The position numbers were made by a program, and so were the translations under genes. A DNA stretch of 64,000 nucleotides from Serratia entomophila (GTDB lineage Bacteria > Pseudomonadota > Gammaproteobacteria > Enterobacterales > Enterobacteriaceae). Where the stretch lies: NCBI RefSeq assembly GCF_021462285.1, contig NZ_CP082787.1:2418001-2482000 (forward strand), given 5' to 3'. The notes under the pieces were generated by a model, which was not told the origin of the DNA, ran no database searches, and saw only the letters and a program-made list of their open reading frames with translations. Below, in pieces: positions 8,298-18,876 of the stretch (position 1 is its first letter; each line of letters opens with the position of its first letter).

Positions 8298-9848
8298 ATG
8301 AATCAGATCAAATATGCCGCCCTGGCGGCGGCCGTGACGTTGGGCATGGCGGCGATGGGCCCGGCGCAGGCGGCGGTGCCGAAAGACATGCTGGTGATCG
8401 GCAAGGCGGCCGATCCGCAGACGCTGGATCCGGCGGTCACCATCGACAACAACGACTGGACGGTGACCTATCCGGCCTATCAGCGGTTGGTGCAGTACAA
8501 AACCGAGGGCGGCAAAGGGTCCACTCAGGTGGAAGGGCAACTGGCGGAGAGCTGGAGCGCCTCGGAAGACCAGCGGGTATGGACCTTCAAGCTCAAACCG
8601 GGCAACAGGTTCGACGACGGCGGTGAGGTCAACGCCGCTGCGGTGAAATGGTCTTTTGAACGGCTGATGAAGATCGGCCAGGGGCCGTCCGAGGCGTTCC
8701 CTAAAGACCTGCAGATTGAGGCGGTGGATCCGCTGACGGTGAAGTTCACGCTGAAAACGCCGTTCGCGCCGTTCCTTTACACCCTGGCCAACGACGGCGC
8801 CGGCATCGTCAACCCGGCGATCGCCAAAGCCAATCCGGCCGATGAGGGCAAAGCCTGGCTGGCTAACCATACCGCCGGCTCCGGCCCTTACAAGCTGGAC
8901 CGCTGGCAGAAGGGGCAGCAGCTGGTGCTGGTGCCGAATCCGCACTACGGCGGCGACAAACCGGCGTTCAAACGGGTCACGGTAAAAATCATCGGCGAAA
9001 GCGCCACCCGCCGCCTGCAGTTGACGCGCGGCGATCTGGACATTGCCGAATCGCTGCCCATCGACCAGCTAACGGCGCTCAAGAGCGAAAACAAGGTGGC
9101 GGTCAACGAGTTTCCTTCGCTGCGCGTGACCTACCTGTATCTCAACAACGGCAAGGCGCCGCTGAATCAGGCCGATCTGCGCCGCGCCATTTCCTACGGG
9201 GTGGATTACCAGGGCATGGTGAAGGGCATTCTCGGCGGCAACGGCAAGCAGATGCGCGGCCCGATCCCGGAAGGCCTGTGGGGCTTCGATCCCAACGCCA
9301 AACAATACGCGCTGGATCTGGACAAAGCCAAGGCCGAGCTGGCGCAGGTTAAAGACAAACCGGCGTCGCTGAGCTTCCTGTATTCGGTCAACGATCCCAA
9401 CTGGGAAGCGATAGCCCTCTCGGTGCAAGCCAGCCTGGCGACGGTGGGCATTAACGTCAAGCTGGAGAAGCTGGCCAACGCCACCATGCGCGATCGCATC
9501 GGCCAGGGCAATTACGACATCGCCATCGGCAACTGGAGCCCGGACTTCGCCGACCCCTATATGTTCATGAACTATTGGTTCGAGTCCGACAAGCAAGGGC
9601 TGCCGGGCAACCGCGCTTTCTACAGCGATCCGCAGGTGGACGCGTTGCTGAAAAAGGCGGTGTCGGTTGCCGATCAGCAGGCGCGCACCGCCGATTACCA
9701 GGCGGCGCAGAAAATCGTTATCGATCAGGCGGCCTACGTCTATCTGTTCCAAAAAAACTATCAGGTGGCGATGAACAAGGACGTGAAGGGCTTTGTATAT
9801 AACCCGATGCTGGAACAGGTGTTCAACGTTGGGCAGATGAGCAAGTAG
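8298..9848 (+). CDS. ddpA: Dipeptide ABC transporter, periplasmic binding protein
   Basis: A 516-residue family-5 extracytoplasmic solute-binding protein, the same length as E. coli DdpA. The start at 8298 has CAGGAG about 7 bases upstream and is followed by a classic signal peptide (MNQIKYAALAAAVTLGMAAMG, cleavage near AQA-AVP). A longer in-frame extension upstream overlaps ddpX and is not needed. The mature part has family-5 segments such as LAESWSASEDQRVWTFKLKP and GSGPYKLDRWQKGQ. It should deliver D-Ala-D-Ala or related dipeptides to DdpBCDF. Confidence 0.92.
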   Translation: MNQIKYAALAAAVTLGMAAMGPAQAAVPKDMLVIGKAADPQTLDPAVTIDNNDWTVTYPAYQRLVQYKTEGGKGSTQVEGQLAESWSASEDQRVWTFKLKPGNRFDDGGEVNAAAVKWSFERLMKIGQGPSEAFPKDLQIEAVDPLTVKFTLKTPFAPFLYTLANDGAGIVNPAIAKANPADEGKAWLANHTAGSGPYKLDRWQKGQQLVLVPNPHYGGDKPAFKRVTVKIIGESATRRLQLTRGDLDIAESLPIDQLTALKSENKVAVNEFPSLRVTYLYLNNGKAPLNQADLRRAISYGVDYQGMVKGILGGNGKQMRGPIPEGLWGFDPNAKQYALDLDKAKAELAQVKDKPASLSFLYSVNDPNWEAIALSVQASLATVGINVKLEKLANATMRDRIGQGNYDIAIGNWSPDFADPYMFMNYWFESDKQGLPGNRAFYSDPQVDALLKKAVSVADQQARTADYQAAQKIVIDQAAYVYLFQKNYQVAMNKDVKGFVYNPMLEQVFNVGQMSK

Positions 9849-9857
9849 CTTGCTTTC

Positions 9858-9877
9858 GGGCGGCCGATTGGCCGCCC
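9858..9877. other. Intercistronic stem-loop between ddpA and ddpB
   Basis: GGGCGGCC (9858-9865) pairs perfectly with GGCCGCCC (9870-9877) around a GATT loop. No run of T follows, so it is more likely a 3'-stabilising or attenuating hairpin that keeps binding-protein mRNA in excess over permease mRNA than a full terminator. Confidence 0.6.
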
Positions 9878-9897
9878 ATGCGCCAGGGGAGTCAGTT

Positions 9898-10914
9898 ATG
9901 AATGTTTGGAGCCTTATCCGCCAGCGCTGCTGGGGATTGGTGCTGGTGATGTTCGGGGTCTGCGTGATTACCTTCATCATCTCGCACCTGATCCCCGGCG
10001 ATCCGGCGCGGCTGCTGGCGGGCGACCGCGCCAGCGAAGAGATAGTCCAGCATATCCGTCAACAGTTGGGGCTGGACCAACCGCTGTACGTGCAGTTCGG
10101 CCGTTATTTGCTGGATATGCTGCATGGCGATCTGGGCACGTCAATCCGCACCGGCCGGCCCGTGTTGGACGATCTGCGGGCGTTTTTTCCGGCGACGCTG
10201 GAACTGGCGTTCTGCGCCTTGCTGCTGGCGATCGTCTTGGGCGTGCCGCTGGGGGTGCTGTCGGCGGTATACCGCAATAAATGGCCCGATCATCTGGTGC
10301 GTTTGATGTCGGTCACCGGCATCTCCACCCCGGCTTTCTGGCTGGGGCTCGGGGTGATCATCCTGTTCTACGGCAGGCTCGATCTGCTGCCCGGCGGCGG
10401 CCGGCTGGACGACTGGCTCGATCCGCCCGCCCATATCACCGGATTTTACCTGCTGGATTCGCTGCTGACCGGCAACGCCGACGCGTTTTGGAACAGCCTG
10501 CGGCATGTGATCCTGCCGGCGTTCACGTTGGCCTTCGTGCATCTGGGCGTAGTGGCGCGGCAGATTCGCTCGGCGATGCTGGAACAGCTCGGGGAAGACT
10601 ATATCCGCACCGCACGAGCCAACGGCCTGTCTTGCTGGCGGGTGATCCTCGGCCATGCGCTGCCGAATGCGCTGATCCCGTCGGTGACGGTGCTGGGGCT
10701 GGCGTTGGGCGATCTGCTGTACGGCGCGGTGCTGACCGAAACGGTATTCGCCTGGCCGGGCATGGGGGCATACGTGGTGGATTCGATCCAGGCGCTGGAT
10801 TTCCCTGCGGTGATGGGCTTCGCGGTAGTGGTGTCTTTCGCCTACGTGGCGGTGAATTTGATTGTCGATCTGCTCTATCTGTGGATTGACCCAAGAATGG
10901 GGCGCGAGAGGTAA
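9898..10914 (+). CDS. ddpB: Dipeptide ABC transporter permease 1
   Basis: A 338-residue inner-membrane permease of the DppB/OppB type with about six transmembrane helices. The first helix is near residues 9-31, and the EAA-like loop falls around ARANGLSCWRVILGHALPNALIPSVTVLG. The start at 9898 follows AGGGGAG at 9 bases. The stop overlaps the ddpC start by one base. It should pair with DdpC to form the translocation pore for the dipeptide delivered by DdpA. Confidence 0.92.
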   Translation: MNVWSLIRQRCWGLVLVMFGVCVITFIISHLIPGDPARLLAGDRASEEIVQHIRQQLGLDQPLYVQFGRYLLDMLHGDLGTSIRTGRPVLDDLRAFFPATLELAFCALLLAIVLGVPLGVLSAVYRNKWPDHLVRLMSVTGISTPAFWLGLGVIILFYGRLDLLPGGGRLDDWLDPPAHITGFYLLDSLLTGNADAFWNSLRHVILPAFTLAFVHLGVVARQIRSAMLEQLGEDYIRTARANGLSCWRVILGHALPNALIPSVTVLGLALGDLLYGAVLTETVFAWPGMGAYVVDSIQALDFPAVMGFAVVVSFAYVAVNLIVDLLYLWIDPRMGRER

Positions 10915-11807
10915 TGGCCATGTCTCAAATCGAAAGGCCGCTGGCGGCGGCCGAAGCGCCGCGCTTTGTCGGGCTGCGGCGCGGCTGGTACCGGGTAAGC
11001 CGCAGCCCGCTGACGCTGTTGGGCGCGGCGATCATGATAGCGGTGCTGTTCCTGATGCTGTTTTCTCCGTGGCTGGCGCCGCATAACCCGGACGCCATCG
11101 ATCTGACCGCGCGGTTGCTGCCGCCTTCCGCCGAACACTGGTTCGGCACCGACGAAGTGGGGCGCGATCTGTTTAGCCGGGTGCTGGTCGGCAGCCGCCA
11201 ATCGGTGGCCGCCGGGCTGGCGGTGGTGGTGCTGGCGGGCGGCATAGGTTCGCTGCTCGGCTGTTTTTCCGGGGTGATGGGCGGCGCGGCGGATGCGTTT
11301 ATCATGCGCTGCATGGACGTCATGCTGTCGGTGCCGTCGCTGGTGCTGACCATGGCGCTGGCGGCGGCGCTCGGGCCCAACCTGTTCAACGCCATGCTGG
11401 CAATCGCGGTGGTGCGCATTCCGTTTTACGTGCGCCTGGCGCGCGGGCAAACGCTGACGCTGCGCCATCAGGCCTATATGCAGGCGGCGCGCACCTTCGG
11501 CGCTTCGCGCTGGCATCTGATCGCCTGGCACGTGCTGCGCAACGTCATGCCGCCGCTGGTGGTGCAGGCCTCGTTGGATATCGGCACCGCGATCCTGATG
11601 GCGGCCACGCTGGGCTTTATCGGCCTGGGCGCCCAACAGCCGACCGCCGAATGGGGCGCCATGGTGGCCAACGGCCGCAATTACGTGCTGGATCAGTGGT
11701 GGTATTCGGCCTTTCCCGGTACGGCGATCCTGATCACCGCCACCGGTTTTAACCTGTTCGGCGACGGTCTGCGCGACCTGCTGGATCCTAAAACCCGGGG
11801 GCGTTGA
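10914..11807 (+). CDS. ddpC: Dipeptide ABC transporter permease 2
   Basis: A 297-residue DppC/OppC-type permease. The N-terminal first helix (about 38-60) is followed by a periplasmic segment with HWFGTDEVGRDLFSRVLVGSRQS, a hallmark of this subfamily. The EAA loop is in AARTFGASRWHLIAWHVLRN. The ATG at 10914 overlaps the ddpB stop (TAATG); a second in-frame ATG two codons later (10920) is equally possible. The stop overlaps the next start (TGATG). It forms the membrane channel with DdpB. Confidence 0.92.
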   Translation: MAMSQIERPLAAAEAPRFVGLRRGWYRVSRSPLTLLGAAIMIAVLFLMLFSPWLAPHNPDAIDLTARLLPPSAEHWFGTDEVGRDLFSRVLVGSRQSVAAGLAVVVLAGGIGSLLGCFSGVMGGAADAFIMRCMDVMLSVPSLVLTMALAAALGPNLFNAMLAIAVVRIPFYVRLARGQTLTLRHQAYMQAARTFGASRWHLIAWHVLRNVMPPLVVQASLDIGTAILMAATLGFIGLGAQQPTAEWGAMVANGRNYVLDQWWYSAFPGTAILITATGFNLFGDGLRDLLDPKTRGR

Positions 11808-12800
11808 TGAGCGAAGCAAGGGTACTGTCGATTAACGAGCTGCAGCTGGAGTTTCCGGTCTACGGCGGCAGCGTCAGGGCGCTCAATCGCGTTTCGCTGC
11901 AGGTTAACGCCGGGGAGATCGTCGGCGTCGTGGGTGAATCCGGCTCCGGCAAATCGGTGACGGCGATGATGGCCATGCGCCTGCTGGCGGAGGACGGTTA
12001 CCGGGTGACCGGCGGCGAGCTGGAAATGCTGGGCATCGACGTGCTCGCCGCCAGCGAACGCCAGATGCGCCAACTGCGCGGCGCACGCGTCTCGATGATT
12101 TTTCAGGAGCCGATGAGCGCGCTGAATCCGACGCGCAAAATCGGCCGCCAAATGTGCGAAGTGATCCGCCTGCATCAGCGGCTGTCGGCGCAGGCGGCGC
12201 GGGGCAAGGCGGTGCGGTTGCTGCAGGAGATGCAGATCGCCGACGCCGATCGGGTGATGGAACGCTACCCGTTCGAGCTTTCCGGCGGCATGCGCCAACG
12301 GGTGCTGATTGCCATGGCGTTTTCCTGCGAGCCGGAGCTGATCATCGCCGACGAACCGACCACCGCGCTGGACGTCACGGTACAGCGCCAGGTGCTGCGG
12401 CTGTTGCAGCAAAAGGCGCGCGCCAGCGGCACGGCGGTGCTGTTCATTACCCACGATATGGCGGTGGTGTCGCAATTGTGCGACCGGGTGTATGTGATGT
12501 ACGCCGGGCACGTGATCGAGAGCGGCGCCACCGCGGCGGTGATCAACCGGCCGGCGCATCCTTATTCCATCGGTTTGCTGCAGGCGGCGGCGGAACGCGC
12601 CGCGCCGCGCGAGCCGTTGCAGGCCATTCCCGGCACGGTGCCCAACCTGAGCGCGCTGCCGCCGGGCTGCGCCTTCAGCAATCGCTGCCGCCACGCGGAC
12701 GGCCAATGCCGGCAAACCCCGGCGCTGACGCCGCTGGCGGAGGACGCGCAGCGGCGGGCAGCCTGCTGGCACCCGCAACAGGTCAATCTGGAGGTGTGTG

Positions 12801-12811
<11 letters not shown>
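11807..12811 (+). CDS. ddpD: Dipeptide ABC transporter ATPase D
   Basis: A 334-residue ABC ATPase with Walker A GESGSGKS (about 44-51), signature LSGGMRQR, Walker [13 protein letters not shown], and the C-terminal oligopeptide-ATPase extension with a Cys cluster ([10 protein letters not shown]). I use the ATG at 11807 that overlaps the ddpC stop; a TTG one codon earlier is less likely. It overlaps ddpF by 11 bases. With DdpF it makes the heterodimeric motor of the importer. Confidence 0.92.
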
Positions 12812-13733
<922 letters not shown>

Positions 13734-13802
13734 TGCGCCGTTTTCAGCGGATCACGCCGCGAGTCGATTGGGGAAAAAAGACGCCGGCCGCCGGTCTGGC
13801 TG

Positions 13803-14084
13803 TCACGGCATCGGCCAGTCGGTCGGGGTGTTGCTGACCACTTCTACGTACATGTCCCAGGCGTTGGACCAGAACTGGGTAAAGGCTTCCATGCTGAAGC
13901 TGATGCCCATCAACCCCATCACGAACCAGAAGGTAGTGAACAGCCCGAGGCTGCTGAACATAAACGCCATGCCGTTGCGGCTGGTTTTGCGGCAAACGAC
14001 GTTTAACTGGCTGGCAATGAACATCATCAAGGCGCTCAGCAACTCCCAGCGCATCATGATAAAACCGGTGGCAATGGTACTCAT
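13803..14084 (-). CDS. yjcB: YjcB-family small membrane protein
   Basis: A 93-residue protein beginning MSTIATGFIMMRWELL, with AAAGGAT about 8 bases before the ATG. It resembles E. coli YjcB: an N-terminal amphipathic/hydrophobic segment, a second hydrophobic stretch (FSSLGLFTTFWFVMGLMGI) and the shared TPTDWPM ending. Two membrane segments are likely. The function is unknown. It sits in opposite orientation between the ddp operon and the extra PBP2 gene. A longer frame to 14186 exists but lacks a ribosome site. Confidence 0.8.
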   Translation of the reverse strand: MSTIATGFIMMRWELLSALMMFIASQLNVVCRKTSRNGMAFMFSSLGLFTTFWFVMGLMGISFSMEAFTQFWSNAWDMYVEVVSNTPTDWPMP

Positions 14085-14380
14085 CGAACTCGATCCTTTG
14101 TAACAAAAGCCGCATCCGGCAGGGCGCCGGCAGGTGAATGCGGAGCAATAAGTGGGTTTAGTGTGATCTGCGTCACATTGTAGCATCGGAATAAAGACCC
14201 GCTCAATGCCTGCGCAGGTTAAAAAGCGGCCGTTGGTAACATTCCAATATGCTGAAACATATATGCCATTTCATTAGCAACCTTTTAATGGGGAGGGCAA
14301 AACAATAACGCTATGCTTGCCGGCTTTTCACTTCCCTGATTTAGCAGGGAAAATGTGACGCAGAAGGTAATCGGCACCGC

Positions 14381-16306
14381 ATGGCTCTGTTAAAAGAAAA
14401 AATTCGCGACCATTCCGCAGAGGAAATGCTATTTATTCGCCGGGCCGGCGTTGCGCTGGCGTTGGTTATTGTGTGTTTTGGCGTGCTGATCTTTAACCTG
14501 TACCGGGTGCAGATCGAACAGCACGGCTTTTACCAAACGCGCTCCAACCAGAACGACATCAAAATGTTGCCGATCGCCCCCAGCCGCGGGCTGATTTTCG
14601 ATCGCAACGGCATCCCGCTGGTGCGCAACATCACCCTGTACCAAATAGAAGTCACCCCCAGCAAAATCGATAACATGGCGGCGTTATTACAGACGTTGAC
14701 GCCGATTGTCGATCTGACGCCCGATGACATCAGCGCCTTCCGCGACGAGATGCACCGCAATAGCCGCTACAAGCCGGTGACGCTGAAAACCGGGCTGAGC
14801 GACACCGAAGTGGCGCGTTTCGCCGTCAATCAGTACCGGTTTGCCGGGGTGACCATCGACACTTACCAACAGCGCGAATACCCCTACGGCGCGCAGCTGG
14901 CGCACGTGGTGGGCTATGTCTCCAAAATCAACGACGGCGACCTGAAGCGGCTGGACAAGGCCGGGTTGAGTGAAAACTACGCGGCGGATCGCAATATCGG
15001 CAAGCAGGGTATTGAAGGCTACTATGAGTCTGAGCTGCACGGCACCACCGGCTATCAGGAGGTGGAGGTGGATAACCACGGCCGGGTGATCCGCCTGTTG
15101 AAAGAGCAGCCGCCGCAGGCCGGCAAAAACATCTATCTGACGCTGGATTTGCGGCTGCAGCAGTACATTGAATCGGTGCTGAAGGGCCAGCGCGCCGCGG
15201 TGGTGGTGGAAGATCCGCGCGACGGCGGCATTCTGGCGATGGTTTCCAGCCCCAGCTACGATCCCAACCCGTTCGTCAAGGGCATCAGCTACCAGGCCTA
15301 CAAGTCGCTGCTGGGCAACCCGGACCTGCCGCTGATCAACCGCGTCACCCAGGGGTTGTATCCGCCGGCCTCGACGGTGAAACCCTATATGGCCACCTCG
15401 GCGCTGTTCGCCGGGGTGATCACGCCCAACACGACCTTCTTCGGCGCGCCGACCTGGACGTTGCCCGGCACCCAGCGCCGCTACCGCGATTGGCTGAAGA
15501 CCGGCCACGGCATGCTCAACGTCACCAAGGCTATCGAAGAGTCTGCCGATACTTTCTTCTATCAGGTGGCGTTCGAAATGGGCATCGACCGCATTCACAG
15601 CTGGCTGAGCCGGTTCGGTTATGGCCAACTGACCGGCATCGATCTGAATGAAGAGTACCGGGGGGTATTGCCCAGCCGCGCATGGAAGCAAAAGGTGCAT
15701 AAAAAACCCTGGTATCAAGGGGATACCGTCTCGGTGGGTATCGGCCAGGGCTATTGGGTAGCCACGCCGATCCAGATGGTCAAAGCGCTGACTACCCTGA
15801 TCAACAACGGCCAGGTCAAAACGCCGCACCTGCTGTATTCGATGAAACGGGGCAACGTCGTCAGCCGCTACCGGCCGCCGGCGCAGGCCGCGCAGGTCGG
15901 CGACGCCAAATCGCCTTACTGGGGCATCGTACGCAATGGCATGTACGGCATGGCCAACCTGCCGAACGGCACAGGTTACAAATTGTTCCATACCGCGCCG
16001 TATCAAATCGCCGCCAAGTCCGGCACCTCGCAGGTGTTCAGCCTGAAAGAGAACCAGACCTATAACGCCAAAATGATCCCGGTGCGCTTGCGCGACCATA
16101 TCTTCTATACGCTGTTCGCACCCTATAAAAACCCGCGGGTGGCGATGGCGCTGATCCTGGAAAACGGCGGCGGCGACGGCGTGGTGGCGGGGCCGACCGC
16201 CCGGGCGATCCTCGACCATATTTTCGACCCGGCGCATGCGCCGCAGCCCGGCGATCATCCGGAAGTTAAACCGCAGTTAAACGACAGTGCGGATGTACAA
16301 CAGTAA
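14381..16306 (+). CDS. Second PBP2-type transpeptidase (MrdA paralog)
   Basis: A 641-residue class B penicillin-binding protein of the elongation (PBP2) subfamily. It has an N-terminal anchor helix (about 21-43), a non-catalytic pedestal domain and a C-terminal transpeptidase domain. Active-site motifs are S331-TVK334, S388-AD390 and K546-SGT549, close to E. coli PBP2 (633 residues, S330). No rodA, rlpA or dacA lies beside it as at the usual mrd locus, so this is an additional copy. Salmonella has comparable alternative enzymes (PBP2SAL) used under acidic conditions. It may crosslink peptidoglycan in a special condition and differ in beta-lactam affinity, which is inference. Confidence 0.88.
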   Translation: MALLKEKIRDHSAEEMLFIRRAGVALALVIVCFGVLIFNLYRVQIEQHGFYQTRSNQNDIKMLPIAPSRGLIFDRNGIPLVRNITLYQIEVTPSKIDNMAALLQTLTPIVDLTPDDISAFRDEMHRNSRYKPVTLKTGLSDTEVARFAVNQYRFAGVTIDTYQQREYPYGAQLAHVVGYVSKINDGDLKRLDKAGLSENYAADRNIGKQGIEGYYESELHGTTGYQEVEVDNHGRVIRLLKEQPPQAGKNIYLTLDLRLQQYIESVLKGQRAAVVVEDPRDGGILAMVSSPSYDPNPFVKGISYQAYKSLLGNPDLPLINRVTQGLYPPASTVKPYMATSALFAGVITPNTTFFGAPTWTLPGTQRRYRDWLKTGHGMLNVTKAIEESADTFFYQVAFEMGIDRIHSWLSRFGYGQLTGIDLNEEYRGVLPSRAWKQKVHKKPWYQGDTVSVGIGQGYWVATPIQMVKALTTLINNGQVKTPHLLYSMKRGNVVSRYRPPAQAAQVGDAKSPYWGIVRNGMYGMANLPNGTGYKLFHTAPYQIAAKSGTSQVFSLKENQTYNAKMIPVRLRDHIFYTLFAPYKNPRVAMALILENGGGDGVVAGPTARAILDHIFDPAHAPQPGDHPEVKPQLNDSADVQQ

Positions 16307-16413
16307 GCAGATTTGTTTTTACTTTCTTACAAACTGCAATCTTCTGACTATTTCCGTCAGGGTAGACTGAAACACCAACATAAACCGAATAAAAACGCAG
16401 GGTTAACACAACA

Positions 16414-18132
16414 GTGGCGCCATCGACAAAGAAAAGCGGTAAAAACTATTCTCTCTTACGTTTCGGCTGGATCTGCGCCGGTATGCTGGTGTGCTTTTTT
16501 CTGCTGGCGTTCAGGGTGGGCTATCTGCAGTTGATGGAGCATCAGCAGTTGGCGAACCAGGCGGACCAGCGGTCGATCCGCACCCAGGTGGTGCCGACCA
16601 ACCGCGGCATGATCACCGATCGCAACGACGAAGCGCTGGCGGTTAGCGTCTCGTCGCGGGATATCGTGCTGGATCCGAAACATATTATCGACACCAACAC
16701 CGATACCGGCAACGAACGCTGGCAAAGCATGGCTAACGTGCTGAAGATGCCGCTGGCGGAGGTGCAGAAGGTTATTCAGAGCAATGCCCACAAGCGCTTT
16801 GTCTATCTGGCGCGCAAGGTGGAGGATGACAACGCTGCTTACATCAGCAAGCTGCATTTGACCGGCGTCAGCAGCGAGCAGGATTTCAGCCGTTTTTACC
16901 CGATGGGCCAGGACGCCGCCGGGCTGATTGGCATCGTCGGGCAGGATAACCAGGGGCTGGAAGGCATCGAGCTGGGCTTCAACCATTTGCTGCAGGGGAA
17001 AAACGGCCTGAGGGTCTACCAGAAAGACGGCAGTGGTGCGGTGATCGGGGTGCTGAAAACCGTGGATCCGGTGCCGCCGCCAAACGTGACGTTGAGCATC
17101 GACAAGTTTATTCAGTACGTGTTGTTTGCCCAGATCCGCGATGGCGTTATCGCCAACCAGGCGGACTCCGGCTGCGCGGTGCTGGTGAAGGTCAACACCG
17201 GCGAAATTCTTGGCATGGCCAGCTACCCCACGTTCAACCCGAACAATTATGCCGGCACGCCGGCGAAGGACATCCGCAACGTGTGCAGCAGCGACAGCTT
17301 CGAACCGGGTTCGACGGTGAAGCCGGTGGTGGTGATGGTGGGGCTGGAACACAAACTGATCAAACCGGATACCGTGCTGGACACCACGCCTTACCGAGTG
17401 AACGGCCACCTCATCAAGGACGTTGGCCACTGGTCCAAGCTGACCATTACCGGCGTGCTGCAAAAATCCAGCGACATTGCGGTATCGCATATCGCGCTGG
17501 CGCTGCCGGCGACGGTGCTGCCGACGGTGTATAAAAGCTTTGGGCTGGGGCGGCCGACCGATCTGGGGATCGGCAACGAGAGCAGCGGCTATTTGCCGCA
17601 GCACCGTGAACGCTGGGCCGACATCGAGCGGGCCACTTTCTCCTTCGGCTACGGGCTGCGCGTGACGCCGCTGCAGATGGCGCGTGAATACGCCGCTATC
17701 GGTTCGTACGGCGTTTATCGCCCGCTGTCGATCACCAAAGTGACGCCGCCGGTGATGGGGCAACGGATCCTGCCGGAAGACACGGTGAAAACCGTGGTGC
17801 ACATGATGGAAAGCGACGCCTTGCCGGGCGGCAGTGGGGTGAGCGCTGCGGTGCCGGGTTACCGCCTGGCGATTAAAACCGGCACCGCTGAAAAAATGGG
17901 CGCCAACGGCAAATATGACGGCGGTTACATCAACTACACCGCCGGCGTGGCGCCGGCCAGCGATCCGCAGGTGGCGCTGGTGGTGATGGTCAACAACCCG
18001 AAAGCGGGCAAGCACTTCGGTGGTTCGGTAGCCGGTCCGGTGTTCGGCAAGATCATGGCGCAGGTGTTGGAGCACATGAACATCCTGCCGGATGCCCAAC
18101 CGTTGAACGTGGTGTCGCAGGTCAAAGGGTAA
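16414..18132 (+). CDS. Second PBP3-type transpeptidase (FtsI paralog)
   Basis: A 572-residue class B penicillin-binding protein of the division (PBP3/FtsI) subfamily, starting at a GTG with CAGGG upstream. One anchor helix (about 17-38) precedes the RGMITDRNDEALAVSV pedestal motif. Active-site motifs are S300-TVK303, S352-SD354 (FtsI usually has SSN) and K488-TGT491. It lies 107 bp after the PBP2 paralog on the same strand. No mraY, mur or ftsL genes are adjacent, so it is not the housekeeping ftsI of the dcw cluster. Salmonella PBP3SAL is the obvious comparison. Confidence 0.88.
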   Translation: MAPSTKKSGKNYSLLRFGWICAGMLVCFFLLAFRVGYLQLMEHQQLANQADQRSIRTQVVPTNRGMITDRNDEALAVSVSSRDIVLDPKHIIDTNTDTGNERWQSMANVLKMPLAEVQKVIQSNAHKRFVYLARKVEDDNAAYISKLHLTGVSSEQDFSRFYPMGQDAAGLIGIVGQDNQGLEGIELGFNHLLQGKNGLRVYQKDGSGAVIGVLKTVDPVPPPNVTLSIDKFIQYVLFAQIRDGVIANQADSGCAVLVKVNTGEILGMASYPTFNPNNYAGTPAKDIRNVCSSDSFEPGSTVKPVVVMVGLEHKLIKPDTVLDTTPYRVNGHLIKDVGHWSKLTITGVLQKSSDIAVSHIALALPATVLPTVYKSFGLGRPTDLGIGNESSGYLPQHRERWADIERATFSFGYGLRVTPLQMAREYAAIGSYGVYRPLSITKVTPPVMGQRILPEDTVKTVVHMMESDALPGGSGVSAAVPGYRLAIKTGTAEKMGANGKYDGGYINYTAGVAPASDPQVALVVMVNNPKAGKHFGGSVAGPVFGKIMAQVLEHMNILPDAQPLNVVSQVKG

Positions 18133-18324
18133 GATGTTGTTCTGGTTATTTATTGAAAAACGGATGCAAAAACCTGCCGACGGCGCTCCGGTTGGTTGGC
18201 TGTGGGCTGACCAAAGGGGAAAAGCGTCGTTTTTAAAGCGCGATTAAACAGAGTGAAAAATAAGCGTCAAGGAATGTTAAACCGGTAAAATAAATAAATG
18301 ATGGCGGGGCGTATTCAACTGACA

Positions 18325-18353
18325 GGCGGGTTTTCTTTATAGGAAAACCCGCC
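18325..18353. terminator. Terminator between PBP3 paralog and osmB
   Basis: GGCGGGTTTTC (18325-18335) pairs with its complement at 18343-18353 around a 7-base loop, followed on the plus strand by a T-rich stretch. The two flanking genes converge here, so it probably serves both. Confidence 0.7.
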
Positions 18354-18378
18354 TGAGATTTTTATTAAGCTTAAATTA

Positions 18379-18591
18379 TCAGCGGCCGGTTTGATGGCCG
18401 ATAATGCCGCCCAAGGCTGCGCCGCCCAGGGTACCCAGAGTGCTGCCGTCGGTCAGCACGGCGCCGCCCAGTGCGCCTACGCCGGCGCCGATAGCGGTAT
18501 TGCGATCGCGGTGAGACATGTTTCCGCATGCGGTTACAGACAGCGTCGCCATTACGACAACCAACACGCCAGCGGCACGTTTAAGGTTCAT
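18379..18591 (-). CDS. osmB: Osmotically inducible lipoprotein OsmB
   Basis: A 70-residue lipoprotein with signal peptide MNLKRAAGVLVVVMATLS and lipobox VTAC, so the mature protein begins at Cys22. The rest is glycine-rich (GAGVGALGGAVLTDG, GTLGGAALGGIIGHQTG), which matches the glycine-zipper OsmB family (72 residues in E. coli). E. coli osmB is controlled by RpoS and the Rcs system. A candidate Rcs box lies about 130 bp upstream here. It converges with the PBP3 paralog. Confidence 0.92.
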   Translation of the reverse strand: MNLKRAAGVLVVVMATLSVTACGNMSHRDRNTAIGAGVGALGGAVLTDGSTLGTLGGAALGGIIGHQTGR

Positions 18592-18717
18592 AGTGTTTCC
18601 CTGATAAATTGACCGGTTAATTGTTTAAAAGTTGGCCCAATTAATAGGTCGGTAGAAGTTGCGATGAATGTATTCCTCCGGCAGGCGGTAAAACAGGTAA
18701 AAATTCTTAATTTTCTT

Positions 18718-18731
18718 CAGTAAAATTCTTA
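18718..18731 (-). promoter_or_regulatory. Candidate RcsB box upstream of osmB
   Basis: The minus strand reads TAAGAATTTTACTG, 11 of 14 matches to the Rcs consensus TAAGAATATTCYTA. It is upstream of osmB, a known Rcs target in E. coli. A second partial TAAGAATTTTTA copy lies about 20 bp closer to the gene. Confidence 0.4.
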
Positions 18732-18876
18732 TTGTTTTCCGGCGGTGGGCAAAGAGAGGTCCGTGACGCCGCCGCTATTGCCGTAGCGGTAAATTCATAA
18801 GGCTAGTTGATAGATTGTTGGCAGTGATTTTGATGGTTAATCTCTCGCCATTCCCGTTATCGTTCGGCCCTCTGGC

